Shown one piece after another: positions 1-7,713 of a stretch of 64,000 nt of DNA (its first letter is position 1; each line of letters starts with the position of its first letter). Under the pieces are notes generated by a model that worked only from the letters and a program-made list of their open reading frames with translations, did no database searches and was not told the origin of the DNA. Both the position numbers and the translations under genes were made by a program. The stretch covers positions 3,286,001-3,350,000 of the forward strand of contig NZ_CP088298.1 in assembly GCF_021117425.1 (NCBI RefSeq). The letters run 5' to 3'. The stretch comes from Brevibacterium zhoupengii (GTDB lineage: Bacteria > Actinomycetota > Actinomycetes > Actinomycetales > Brevibacteriaceae).

Positions 1-66
1 GCAGAGATAGGAGTGACTCCGGCCTCTCGCGGACAAACACAACCAATGAACCACAAACGACATGCA

Positions 67-102
67 GGCCACTTGTTGCCAGGTGGCCCTATCTTTCTTT
101 TC
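67..102 (+). terminator. Rho-independent-type terminator of an upstream gene
   Basis: A 9-bp stem (67-75 with 80-88, one G-T pair) and a 4-nt loop are followed by a T-rich tract at 90-101. It would end a plus-strand gene lying to the left of the window. Confidence 0.6.
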
Positions 103-155
103 CGACCGGGAGGAAAATGGAGACATGAAATAGCTACGGATGTGAGGGGGCCGTC

Positions 156-371
156 ATGGATCTGCTGATTCTATTCATCATGGGTACGTGTTTCGCTACC
201 GTCGTGTTCTTCGTCGGACGCTTTGCCTGTCCGCGACACGACCGAGTCCCCCTGATGGAAGTCGACCATGTGCTCCTGTGGACCACCCTGCGCCGCGGTT
301 GGCATGCAATGGGCTCATTGGGACCCACGCCCCCGGGAAGAAGTGGCCCATCAGGAAGCCATCCGGCCTGA
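156..371 (+). CDS. Small putative membrane protein
   Basis: A 71-residue reading frame with a hydrophobic N-terminal segment (about residues 2-22) and a Pro/Gly/Ser-rich tail without obvious structure. A G-rich stretch (GAGGGGGCC) lies 3 nt before the ATG and could act as a ribosome binding site. Codon third positions are mostly G or C, as in real genes here. I do not recognise a family. It may be a short membrane protein or a chance frame in a poorly coding 770-bp stretch. Confidence 0.3.
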   Translation: MDLLILFIMGTCFATVVFFVGRFACPRHDRVPLMEVDHVLLWTTLRRGWHAMGSLGPTPPGRSGPSGSHPA

Positions 372-569
372 TCTGACCTGACAAGTTAGCCGGGTGCCGA
401 CACCCGCGGACGCAGGCACCCGACCAGGTGCCAAGCCATTTCGGGGCAAACGGTCAACCCGACGACTGGGCGTCAAAGGGTGAGTTATTCGCGTGGCTCG
501 TTCCATTGAGAGTGGGCATAGGAGTACTGGCTGCAGCACGGCGAACGCGTCTATCTCTTCGACTGTCTG

Positions 570-767
570 ATGGAGTTCATGCGAATCACCGCTGGTGCCT
601 GCGCTCTGCTGTTTGCCTTGTCGCTGGTGCAGACGCTCAGCGTCGGACTGGGCAGATCGTGGCCGGATTCCCTTGTCTTCCTCCCGACCGGTATCTTCCT
701 TGCCATCGTCGCAATCGCGATGTGGAATCTCTTCCGCCGTCTCAAGCCGGACGAGACCGACGCATAG
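570..767 (+). CDS. Small two-helix membrane protein, hypothetical
   Basis: The 65-residue product has two hydrophobic segments (about residues 5-25 and 33-54) and a charged C-terminus ending RRLKPDETDA, so it is probably an inner-membrane protein of unknown role. No good ribosome binding site precedes the ATG at 570. The frame is open upstream to 522 and a clear AGGAG at 520-524 is correctly spaced from a CTG at 531, so a rare CTG start giving about 78 residues is possible. It converges on tenA, whose stop codon is 4 bp away. Confidence 0.45.
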   Translation: MEFMRITAGACALLFALSLVQTLSVGLGRSWPDSLVFLPTGIFLAIVAIAMWNLFRRLKPDETDA

Positions 768-770
768 TGC

Positions 771-1502
771 TCAGCACTGCGGAACGAACACTCCTGCATC
801 CCAATTCTGGAGCGCATGGGCAGAGGCCCAGAAGTGGAGCTCGTACACACAGGCCTGCTCGAACGTGGCACGCATCCTCGCGGCCACCTCGGCGGGGGAA
901 TTGGTGAGTTCCTGCTCAAGCAGCTGTACGGCCTGCCGGGTCGACTCATCGAATTCAGGTGAGTCGTAGGTCTGGACCCAGGTGCGGTAGGGGTGGTCAG
1001 CACTCATCTGACCAGCCCGTTCGACGAGGACCTTGCCCATGTGCGCGTAAACCCAGAAGCACGGCAGCACTCCGGCCACGCCTTCGCCGTAGGAGCGGCT
1101 GGCAGCGGTGGCGACGAGGTAGGACACGTAGCCCAATGTGGTGGGTGAGGCCTTGAAACCGGCCCCGCTGCTGACGAGTTCATCGTGGGCCTCGGCCAGG
1201 CGAGAATCGGCGAGCAGCTCACCGTGCATCTCCTCCTCCACGCTGATGGCCTCGGCTGCCGAACTGGCCCAGAACCGTGCTTCATCCCGGTCGCTGGCCC
1301 CAGCTGCGAGGAAGGACATCGCCTTCGCGTAACCGGTGAGGTAGATGCCGTCCTGAATGATGTAGTTCGTGAAAGCCTTCACATCGAGGCTGCCCTCGGC
1401 GAGCTGGCCGAGGAACGGCAAGCGCTCGATCTGTTCGACGATCGGGCGCACACGGTCCCACAGCTGAGTGGTCTGGGGTCCTGCGGAAAAGTCTGTCGTC
1501 AT
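771..1502 (-). CDS. tenA: TenA-type aminopyrimidine aminohydrolase (thiaminase II family)
   Basis: TenA proteins release 4-amino-5-hydroxymethyl-2-methylpyrimidine (HMP) from degraded thiamine, feeding HMP to ThiD. The 243-residue length is normal. Visible family landmarks are D51 (IIQDGIYL), the nucleophile-like C148 (VLPCFWVY) and E221 (VYELHFW), matching the Asp44/Cys135/Glu205 set described for Bacillus TenA. It is the last gene of thiM-thiE-thiD-tenA on the minus strand, 94 bp after thiD. A GGGAG ribosome binding site precedes the ATG. Its place behind a TPP riboswitch supports a role in thiamine salvage. Confidence 0.93.
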   Translation of the reverse strand: MTTDFSAGPQTTQLWDRVRPIVEQIERLPFLGQLAEGSLDVKAFTNYIIQDGIYLTGYAKAMSFLAAGASDRDEARFWASSAAEAISVEEEMHGELLADSRLAEAHDELVSSGAGFKASPTTLGYVSYLVATAASRSYGEGVAGVLPCFWVYAHMGKVLVERAGQMSADHPYRTWVQTYDSPEFDESTRQAVQLLEQELTNSPAEVAARMRATFEQACVYELHFWASAHALQNWDAGVFVPQC

Positions 1503-1521
1503 TGATATCTCCCATTGTCAG

Positions 1522-1578
1522 GGGACCTCGGCGGTCCCGCAGCATCATTGAGCGGTATTCGGATGGAAAGCCCATCCG
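1522..1578 (-). promoter_or_regulatory. Two small hairpins in the thiD-tenA spacer
   Basis: A stem of 7 bp (1560-1566 with 1572-1578) and a second of 6 bp (GGGACC at 1522-1527 with GGTCCC at 1533-1538) lie in the leader between thiD and tenA. They could be an internal processing or attenuation site. No T-tract follows, so they are not clear terminators. Confidence 0.35.
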
Positions 1579-1596
1579 GGTGTGTGACTGGTTGTT

Positions 1597-2463
1597 CTAA
1601 CGGCGGACGATGTCGACCTGGTGGTCGACGGGACCGTGAGCGCCCTTCGGATCGAGGCTGACCTGCCAGTTCGCGGCGGACTTCAGTGCCCTGGCCAGGT
1701 AGTTCAGGGCATTGTCGACGGCTTCGTGGAGTAGATCCGAGTTCACATCGTCAACGCCACGTTCACGCTTGAGCACAGCCACCTCGGCGGTGATGGCGGC
1801 CGACAATGTGCACCCGGTTCCGTGCGTATTCGGTGTCTCCACTCGTGGGTGGGTGAACTCGGTGACCGTGCCCTCGGCGGTGACGAGAACGTCGGCGACG
1901 TCGCCCTCGATCGCGTGCCCACCCTTGAGCAGAACCGCCCGAGGTCCGCGGTCGACGAGTTGCCTGGCCTGGGCCAACATCTCCTGCGGGTTCTGTGCCA
2001 CGGGCTCATCGTCGCCGATCAGCAGAGCCGCCTCGGGCAGGTTCGGGGTGATGAGGTCGGAGACCGGGAGCAGGTGATCGCGGACAGCAGCAACGGCATC
2101 AACCTCGAGGAGGCGGTGTCCGGAGGTCGCGACCATGACCGGGTCGACCGTGTAGAAGCCCAGCTGGCCCTGGGCTGCTCGTGCGACGACGAGTTCCACG
2201 AGGGAGCGTGAGCCGAGCATCCCCGATTTCGTGGCATCGACGGGCATGTCGTTCAACACGCTGTCGAGTTGGTCGGAGACGAAGTCATCGTCGATTCCGT
2301 AGACCCGCGAAACGCCGTGGGTGTTCTGTGCGACCAGTGCGGTGATGGCCGTGGTGCCCAGCACTCCGCGGGCGGTGAAGGTCTTGAGGTCGGCGTGGAT
2401 GCCGGCTCCCCCGCTGGGGTCGGTGCCGGCGATGGACAGTGCGATGGGCGGCCGAGTGGTCAC
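1597..2463 (-). CDS. thiD: Hydroxymethylpyrimidine/phosphomethylpyrimidine kinase
   Basis: ThiD phosphorylates HMP and then HMP-phosphate to give HMP-PP for thiamine monophosphate synthesis. The 288-residue protein is a ribokinase-like single-domain enzyme. It starts with the substrate-binding motif [13 protein letters not shown] and carries the C-terminal anion-hole/catalytic motif [12 protein letters not shown] with its conserved GTGC. The start overlaps the end of thiE by 4 bp (ATGA), so the two are translationally coupled. The protein is cytoplasmic and lies downstream of the TPP riboswitch before thiM. Confidence 0.95.
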   Translation of the reverse strand: MTTRPPIALSIAGTDPSGGAGIHADLKTFTARGVLGTTAITALVAQNTHGVSRVYGIDDDFVSDQLDSVLNDMPVDATKSGMLGSRSLVELVVARAAQGQLGFYTVDPVMVATSGHRLLEVDAVAAVRDHLLPVSDLITPNLPEAALLIGDDEPVAQNPQEMLAQARQLVDRGPRAVLLKGGHAIEGDVADVLVTAEGTVTEFTHPRVETPNTHGTGCTLSAAITAEVAVLKRERGVDDVNSDLLHEAVDNALNYLARALKSAANWQVSLDPKGAHGPVDHQVDIVRR

Positions 2464-3203
2464 TGAACTGCCTCCGCATCTCCGTCACCGAATGTCGCAC
2501 GCCCGTCACCGAATTCCGTGAGCAGCTCTTCGGCTGCGGCACGCGGGTCTTCGGCGCGGCAGATGGCCGAGACCACACAGATGCCGATTAGGCCCCGTCC
2601 GCGCAGTTCGGCGGCACGAGCGGTGCTGATCCCTCCGATGGCGACCGCGGGAAGTCCCGCTTCACCCACAAGCTCGCCGAGGCGGTCGGGCCCGATTCCG
2701 TCGGGTGCGTCGGTCTTCGTCGTGGTGTCGTAGACGGGCCCGATGCCGACGAGGTCGACGACTCCCGATGCCCGGGCTGCAGCGAATTCGGCATAGTTGG
2801 CCGCAGACAGACCAATGAGGGGTTCGGGGCCGAGGAGATCGCGTACCTGCTCGACAGGTGTGTCTGACTGTCCGACGTGGATGTGGACTTCTTCTCCCTC
2901 GGCGAGGAGACGCTGGGCGACCGCGACTCGGTCGTTGAGGACGATGGGCACGCGGCGCTTTGTCTCTACCGTCGCGCTGTCGGCCACTGCACTGTCGACG
3001 GCTGCGATGACCTCGCGAGTCAACGTGTAGAACGCATCGTCGTCGATGTCCTTGTCGCGGACCTGGACGATCCCCACTCCCCCGGCCACTGCCTCGCGGA
3101 CAGTTTCGGCGACGCTGCGTCCAGCTTCCCGGCACTGCGCCGAGTCCGTGACGAGGTAGAGGCGGGCGTCGATCCCGGCCAGACGAGAGTTGGCTTCGCT
3201 CAT
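2460..3203 (-). CDS. thiE: Thiamine-phosphate synthase
   Basis: ThiE joins HMP-PP and hydroxyethylthiazole phosphate to make thiamine phosphate. At 247 residues it is slightly longer than the usual 210-220, the extra being an acidic C-terminal tail (about residues 228-247). Visible motifs: LYLVTDS, QVRDKD (pyrophosphate side), [27 protein letters not shown] and AIGGIS near the C-terminus. It overlaps thiM upstream and thiD downstream by 4 bp each. The pathway here looks like salvage, because no thiC, thiG or thiS is present. Confidence 0.94.
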   Translation of the reverse strand: MSEANSRLAGIDARLYLVTDSAQCREAGRSVAETVREAVAGGVGIVQVRDKDIDDDAFYTLTREVIAAVDSAVADSATVETKRRVPIVLNDRVAVAQRLLAEGEEVHIHVGQSDTPVEQVRDLLGPEPLIGLSAANYAEFAAARASGVVDLVGIGPVYDTTTKTDAPDGIGPDRLGELVGEAGLPAVAIGGISTARAAELRGRGLIGICVVSAICRAEDPRAAAEELLTEFGDGRATFGDGDAEAVQ

Positions 3204-4066
3204 GACTGTGATCCTTCACCGACGCTGGCTTCAACCGCGCCGGCCTCGATCGTGCCTGCCTCAACTTGTGCGCCCGCCAACTGTTCGGCGGTCAGCGTGT
3301 GCAGCGCGTCGAGGAAGTTCACCGAATAGCTGCCGGGTCCGTTCGCGCCGGTTGCAGCGGCGTCACCGGCGACCTTGAAGTGAGCGTGGGCGGCGACCAC
3401 AGCCTCGAACCTCGCCGAGGCGGTCGTTGCGCCCACGAGGTATGCGGCGGTGACTGCACCGAGAGAGCAGCCGGTGCCGATGACAAGCGGCATATAGGAG
3501 TGTCCCCCATCAAGGCGGGCGACATGGTCGACCCCGTCGATGTGAGCGACGATCGCGTCTTTGGGGCCCGAGATCGCGACGATCGAGCCGGTAGATCTTG
3601 CCAACTCGACGGCTCCAGGAATCACGGCATCAACCTCGTCGGTGGAGTCCACTCCCCGACCACCCAGGCCCACTCCGGCCAGTGCCGCGATCTCGGAGGC
3701 GTTGCCACGGATGGCAGTGGGTGAAGAGTTCGCCGCGCGACGGATTCGTGTGGTGCGGAAGTCGACGGCTCCGATGCTCACCGGGTCGAGGACCCAGGGC
3801 TTGGAGTCTTCGTTGGCTGCGTCGATGGCGGCGTCGGCGGCAAGGAACTGCTGATTCGTGGCGGTGCCGAAGTTGACCAGCAGTCCGCTGGCGATGCGCG
3901 TGAACTGTGCGGCATCGGCATCGTGGTCGAGCATCGCCGGTGCGGCGCCGATGGCCAGGAGCACGTTGGCGCTGAACTGCTGCACCACTGTGTTCGTGAT
4001 GCATTGGATAAGTGGATTGCTCGCACGCAGTCGTGCATTGGCAGAACGCAGGTCGAAGTCAACCAT
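3200..4066 (-). CDS. thiM: Hydroxyethylthiazole kinase
   Basis: ThiM phosphorylates 4-methyl-5-(2-hydroxyethyl)thiazole, supplying the thiazole half of thiamine phosphate by salvage. The protein has 288 residues. Family features are PLIQCITNTVVQ near the N-terminus, the Gly-rich segment with GNASEIAAL, and the active-site loop VIGTGCSLGAVTAAYL with its conserved Cys. The C-terminal 20 residues are an Ala/Glu/Gly-rich tail. It is the first gene of the operon. Its ATG lies 3 nt after the end of the TPP riboswitch, whose 3' strand (AAGGGAT) doubles as the ribosome binding site. Confidence 0.94.
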   Translation of the reverse strand: MVDFDLRSANARLRASNPLIQCITNTVVQQFSANVLLAIGAAPAMLDHDADAAQFTRIASGLLVNFGTATNQQFLAADAAIDAANEDSKPWVLDPVSIGAVDFRTTRIRRAANSSPTAIRGNASEIAALAGVGLGGRGVDSTDEVDAVIPGAVELARSTGSIVAISGPKDAIVAHIDGVDHVARLDGGHSYMPLVIGTGCSLGAVTAAYLVGATTASARFEAVVAAHAHFKVAGDAAATGANGPGSYSVNFLDALHTLTAEQLAGAQVEAGTIEAGAVEASVGEGSQS

Positions 4067-4067
4067 G

Positions 4068-4152
4068 ACGATCCCTTCGCTAGTATGGCCCAGATCAGGT
4101 TCGATGGGTGTTCTCTCAGCCTCACGCGATCAACGTCAGGCACCCCATGTCA
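4068..4152 (-). promoter_or_regulatory. TPP riboswitch (THI element)
   Basis: Read on the minus strand, the region shows the THI-box landmarks in order: GGGGTGCC (4139-4146), CTGAGA, ACCC, GAACCTGATC and a distal CATACTAGCGAAGGGA. The closing strand AAGGGAT is also the Shine-Dalgarno of thiM. Binding of thiamine pyrophosphate would thus be expected to hide the ribosome binding site and repress translation of the whole operon. Confidence 0.93.
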
Positions 4153-4274
4153 TTGCCCACGACTGTATCAGCACGGCTGAGGCTGGGCGAAGCGGCGGCC
4201 CGAAGAAGGCCAGGCGGGAACCCGAGACAGGCGAACCAGACCCCGGGCCCGCCTCGGCGCCCGCATGCCAACAC

Positions 4275-4347
4275 ATCGAGCGGACCACTTATCATCCAGA
4301 GCACCAGCTGTAACCGGTACTTTCGACGCTAAGTGGTCCGCTCGATG
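4275..4347. repeat. 18-bp perfect inverted repeat with 37-nt loop
   Basis: Arms 4275-4292 and 4330-4347 are exact reverse complements (beginning CATCGAGCGGACC). The element sits between the start of the thiM riboswitch and the end of the ABC operon. It may be the terminator of that operon, but the loop is large and there is no T-tract, so it could also be a small mobile-type repeat. The remaining 4153-4446 sequence shows no gene. Confidence 0.75.
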
Positions 4348-4401
4348 AGTTTGCTGGGTCATACCTCGAGAGCTTGCTGAGCAAGAGGGCGACCCTCGCT
4401 G

Positions 4402-4449
4402 ACCGCGAACGCAGCTAACCGCGAGCGCAACTCGCCGCGAACGCAGCTA
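4402..4449. repeat. Three-copy 16-bp tandem repeat
   Basis: Units 4402-4417, 4418-4433 and 4434-4449 follow the pattern ACCGCGAACGCAGCTA, with the middle copy diverged. The last unit contains the stop codon of the permease gene. Confidence 0.7.
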
Positions 4450-5658
4450 GCCCCGCCCGACGTAGCGCTGTCCGCGACGGCTCAGGGCGTCGATGACGAC
4501 AGCTGTGAGCAGGACGAGCGCGGTGATGATCTGCTGCGCATCAGAGTTGAAGCCGATGAGGTAGAGACCGTTGTTGATCGCCCCGACGACCAGCGCACCG
4601 AGCACCGCAGCCCAGGCCGTGCCGCGACCGCCGAAGAGCGAAGTGCCGCCGATGACCGCTGCGGCGATCGCATTGAGCAGGTCCTGCGTGCTCACCAGCG
4701 TCGATCCCGCGTTGGTCGTCACACCGGTCTTGATGAAGCCGAACAATGCGGCCAGCACACCGGCGGCCATGAACACGCTGACGCGCACCCATGTCACGCG
4801 GATGCCGGCACGCCTGGCGGCTTCGACCTTGCCGCCGACCGCGTAGATCGAGCGACCGTACTTGGTCTTGCGCAGCACCAGATCGATGACGATTGCGATG
4901 ACGATCATGAGGAAGAACGGCATCGCCAGACCGAAGTCCTGGTTGACCAGAATGAGGAAGCCGAAGACGACGACGGTGAGGATGACGATGCGCACGATCA
5001 CCGAGGTCCAGCTCGGGCTGTCGAGTCCCTCGTTGTGACGGCGCAGCTTCGAGTAGATGATCCCGGCGCCGAAGCCGATGACGGCGACTGCCCCGAATAC
5101 GTAGGCCCAGATCGCCGGGAAGTAGAAGCTCGCAAAGTCGAAGGCGAAGGTGTCGGCCATCGACAGGTTCTTCTGCACACCCAGAGTTGTCAAGGTCAGC
5201 CCGGTGAACGCAAGTAGTCCTGCCAGAGTGACCACGAAGGCCGGGATTCCGACCACCGCGAAGAACCAGCCCTGGATCGCTCCGACGACGAGGCCCAACA
5301 CCAGCATGATGACCAGTGCGATCAAGGGCGGAACCCCTTGCCTGACGACCAGCACGCCCAGCAGCGAGGCGGAGAGTCCACCCAGCTGCGCCAGCGACAG
5401 GTCGATCTCGCCGAGGAGCAGGATGAGGTTGATGCCCAACGCCAGGATCGCCAGGAACGCGACCTGCGTGGACAGGTTGACCAGGTTGGCCGGTGAGATG
5501 AACTTGCTGTTCGCCGATTGGAAGACGATGACGATGACGATGAGCGCCAGAATCACGGGGAAGGAGCCGAGCTGGCCCTCCTTGACTCGACGCACAAATG
5601 TCGCGAAGAACCCCTCGCTCGAAATGCGTTCGTCGGTGATGAACGAGTTGCGGGTCAT
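4447..5658 (-). CDS. Sugar ABC transporter permease, XylH/MmsB type
   Basis: The 403-residue integral membrane protein belongs to the branched BPD_transp_2 permeases of ribose/xylose-type importers. It has about ten or more hydrophobic segments, with family signatures LGINLILLLGEIDLS and GGRGTAWAAVLGALVVGAINNGL. The length and the long middle loop fit XylH-like or ChvE-MmsAB permeases rather than the shorter RbsC. It overlaps the ATPase gene by 4 bp and is the last gene of the three-gene importer operon. The sugar cannot be told from sequence alone; xylose or several aldoses are the likeliest, but no catabolic gene is adjacent. Confidence 0.88.
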   Translation of the reverse strand: MTRNSFITDERISSEGFFATFVRRVKEGQLGSFPVILALIVIVIVFQSANSKFISPANLVNLSTQVAFLAILALGINLILLLGEIDLSLAQLGGLSASLLGVLVVRQGVPPLIALVIMLVLGLVVGAIQGWFFAVVGIPAFVVTLAGLLAFTGLTLTTLGVQKNLSMADTFAFDFASFYFPAIWAYVFGAVAVIGFGAGIIYSKLRRHNEGLDSPSWTSVIVRIVILTVVVFGFLILVNQDFGLAMPFFLMIVIAIVIDLVLRKTKYGRSIYAVGGKVEAARRAGIRVTWVRVSVFMAAGVLAALFGFIKTGVTTNAGSTLVSTQDLLNAIAAAVIGGTSLFGGRGTAWAAVLGALVVGAINNGLYLIGFNSDAQQIITALVLLTAVVIDALSRRGQRYVGRG

Positions 5659-6479
5659 CGGCGCTCACCCCTCCGGGTCGCTCGCTGAGTCACGACATTG
5701 TCGTTGGCTCCCGTGATCGCGGCGACCAGCACATCCGTACGCTCGTCACCGGGGAAGTCACCGGCATCCTTACCCAAGCGCAGAACGTGGACACGGTCAC
5801 ACACGGCCTGGACATCGGCCATGTTGTGGCTGACCAGGAGCACTCCGAGGTCTCGTTCGCGCAGACGCTCGATGAGGTTGAGGACCTCCGCGGTCTGTGC
5901 CACGCCGAGTGCCGCCGTCGGCTCGTCCAACATCACGATCGATGGTTCGCCGAGGAGGGACCTGGCAATCGCGACCGTCTGACGTTGACCGCCGGACAGA
6001 GCCGCGATAGGGACCCTTACGCTGGGAATCTTGGCTGAGAGGCTTCGCAGCAGCTCCCACGACTTCGCCTCCATGGTGACTTCGTCGAGAACACCGCCGC
6101 GGGTCTTCTCGTGGCCGAGGAACAGGTTGGCCACGACGTCGAGGTTCTCACACAGTGAGAGGTCCTGGAAGACTGTGGCGACTCCCGCCTTCTGTGCGTC
6201 CTTCGGCGCTGCGAATTTCTGGGACCGCCCGCCCAGGATGATCTCACCTTCGTCGGCTCCGTGGACTCCGGCGATGACCTTGACCAAGGTGGATTTGCCC
6301 GCGCCGTTGTCGCCGACGAGTCCGACGACTTCGCCGCGGCCGATGGTCAGGTTGATATCGGTCAGTGCCTGGACCGCACCGAATCGTTTGTTGATTCCGC
6401 GCAGTTCGAGTACTGGTTCGGCTCCGGTCTCCGGCGCCCGCGAGTTCGCGGATGCCGGATCAGTGGGTTGAGAATTCAT
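5655..6479 (-). CDS. Sugar ABC transporter ATP-binding protein, XylG/MmsA type
   Basis: This 274-residue protein has one ABC cassette: Walker A GDNGAGKST, Q-loop VFQDLSL, signature LSGGQRQ and Walker B IVMLDEPTAALG. Most RbsA/XylG/MmsA proteins carry two cassettes (about 500 residues), so this is the single-cassette version found with some actinobacterial sugar importers. It probably works as a homodimer with the permease. The gene lies 20 bp after the binding-protein gene and overlaps the permease gene. Confidence 0.88.
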   Translation of the reverse strand: MNSQPTDPASANSRAPETGAEPVLELRGINKRFGAVQALTDINLTIGRGEVVGLVGDNGAGKSTLVKVIAGVHGADEGEIILGGRSQKFAAPKDAQKAGVATVFQDLSLCENLDVVANLFLGHEKTRGGVLDEVTMEAKSWELLRSLSAKIPSVRVPIAALSGGQRQTVAIARSLLGEPSIVMLDEPTAALGVAQTAEVLNLIERLRERDLGVLLVSHNMADVQAVCDRVHVLRLGKDAGDFPGDERTDVLVAAITGANDNVVTQRATRRGERR

Positions 6480-6499
6480 ATGTTCCTACTCGCCGATTT

Positions 6500-7594
6500 C
6501 TACTTGACGCCGGCGTCTTCGCAGAGCTTCTTCACGTCTTTGGTGCAGATGTCTTCCGCCTTGATCTGGTCACCGACGATGTCCTTCACGGTGTCCTTGG
6601 TGACGACCTTTGCCTCGACGAAGTCTGTTGGAGTGTCCTTGTAGGTTGTTCCAGCCTTCGGCTCCTCACCTCCGGCCAGGGACACAGCTGCCTTCGCAGC
6701 GAACTCCGCCTGCGGTGGGATCGACTTGTAGATCGTGGCGTACTGGTCACCCCTGAGAATGTTCTGCAGTCCGTCGACCTCGGCGTCCTGTCCGGTGACG
6801 ACCGGCTTCACCTTGGCCTTCTTGGTGGCCGCGAGGACACCACCGGCGGTGCCGTCATTGGCTGAGTAGATGGCGATCGGCTCTTTGTCCGCGCTCTGCA
6901 GCTGACCTTCGACCCACTGACGGGCGTCGTCCGGGTTCCAGTCGAGGGTGTCATGGCTTTCGGTGATGTCGACACCGGCCTTCTTCAGGGTCTCCTCGGC
7001 GCCGGCCTTGAAGTCAGCGGCGTTCGGGTCCTTCGGATCGCCGTTGACCATCCACACCGGTCCCGACTTCGGGTCTTTGTCCTCGGCTTTGAGTCCGTCG
7101 AGGACGGCCTGGCCCTGCAGGTTGCCGATCTTCTTGTTGTCGAACGAGGTGTAGTAGTCCGCGCCTTCGAAGAAGCGGTCGTAGGCGATGACCGGGATCT
7201 TCTTGGCTTGAGCCTTCGACAGGGCCGAAGACACCGCCGAGGCATCGACCGGGTCGAGCACGATGGCGTCAACGCCTTCGGTCACTGCAGCCTCGAACTG
7301 CTGTTGCTGCTGCGTCGCGTCCTGGTTGGCGTTGCGGTAGGAGACCTTCGCATCAGGGTTGGCTTCGGCGACGTACTTCTCGAAGTTCGGCTTGTCCAGA
7401 GATTCGTAGCGGGTGGTCTTTGACTCCGGGAGGAGCAGGGCGATGGTGACTTCACCGTCTCCGCCCGAACCGCCGCCGGATTCCTCATTGCCTTGGCCTT
7501 TCTGACTCCCACAGCCGCTGAGCGCAAGAGCGCCGATAGCAACCGAGGCGCCGAGGACGGCGAGCTTCTTCCGGGACTGCAGGTTGTGCCTCAT
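6500..7594 (-). CDS. Sugar-binding lipoprotein of ABC transporter, XylF-like
   Basis: The 364-residue periplasmic-binding-protein-1 type receptor has a lipoprotein signal peptide (MRHNLQSRKK, hydrophobic stretch, lipobox LSGC about residue 27) and a Gly/Glu linker. The body shows LLLPESKTTRYE, AIVLDPVDASAV, PVIAYDRF and TGQDAE, typical of XylF/ChvE-like receptors. The frame is open further upstream, but the ATG at 7594 is preceded by AAAGG and starts the signal peptide, so it is chosen. A perfect 16-bp LacI-type operator sits 20 bp upstream, so the operon is probably induced by its sugar. Confidence 0.88.
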   Translation of the reverse strand: MRHNLQSRKKLAVLGASVAIGALALSGCGSQKGQGNEESGGGSGGDGEVTIALLLPESKTTRYESLDKPNFEKYVAEANPDAKVSYRNANQDATQQQQQFEAAVTEGVDAIVLDPVDASAVSSALSKAQAKKIPVIAYDRFFEGADYYTSFDNKKIGNLQGQAVLDGLKAEDKDPKSGPVWMVNGDPKDPNAADFKAGAEETLKKAGVDITESHDTLDWNPDDARQWVEGQLQSADKEPIAIYSANDGTAGGVLAATKKAKVKPVVTGQDAEVDGLQNILRGDQYATIYKSIPPQAEFAAKAAVSLAGGEEPKAGTTYKDTPTDFVEAKVVTKDTVKDIVGDQIKAEDICTKDVKKLCEDAGVK

Positions 7595-7613
7595 TGTGAA
7601 CCTTTCGATTTTT

Positions 7614-7629
7614 CTGACAACGTTGTCAG
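7614..7629. promoter_or_regulatory. LacI-family operator
   Basis: A perfect 16-bp palindrome, CTGACAACGTTGTCAG, lies just upstream of the binding-protein gene and downstream of the LacI-family gene. Its form (central CG, TGACAAC half-site) fits LacI/GalR operators, so the adjacent regulator is the obvious ligand. Confidence 0.8.
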
Positions 7630-7713
7630 GCTGTTCAAAATAATGCGCCGATCGGGGCCCGGTGTCAACTGTTTCGGCGAAAAATCGTGATCTGAGTCTC
7701 GCTCCAGACAGCG

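Noticed and set aside
4402-4449. CRISPR-like array
   Set aside because: Units are contiguous and only 16 bp with no spacers; no cas genes in the window.
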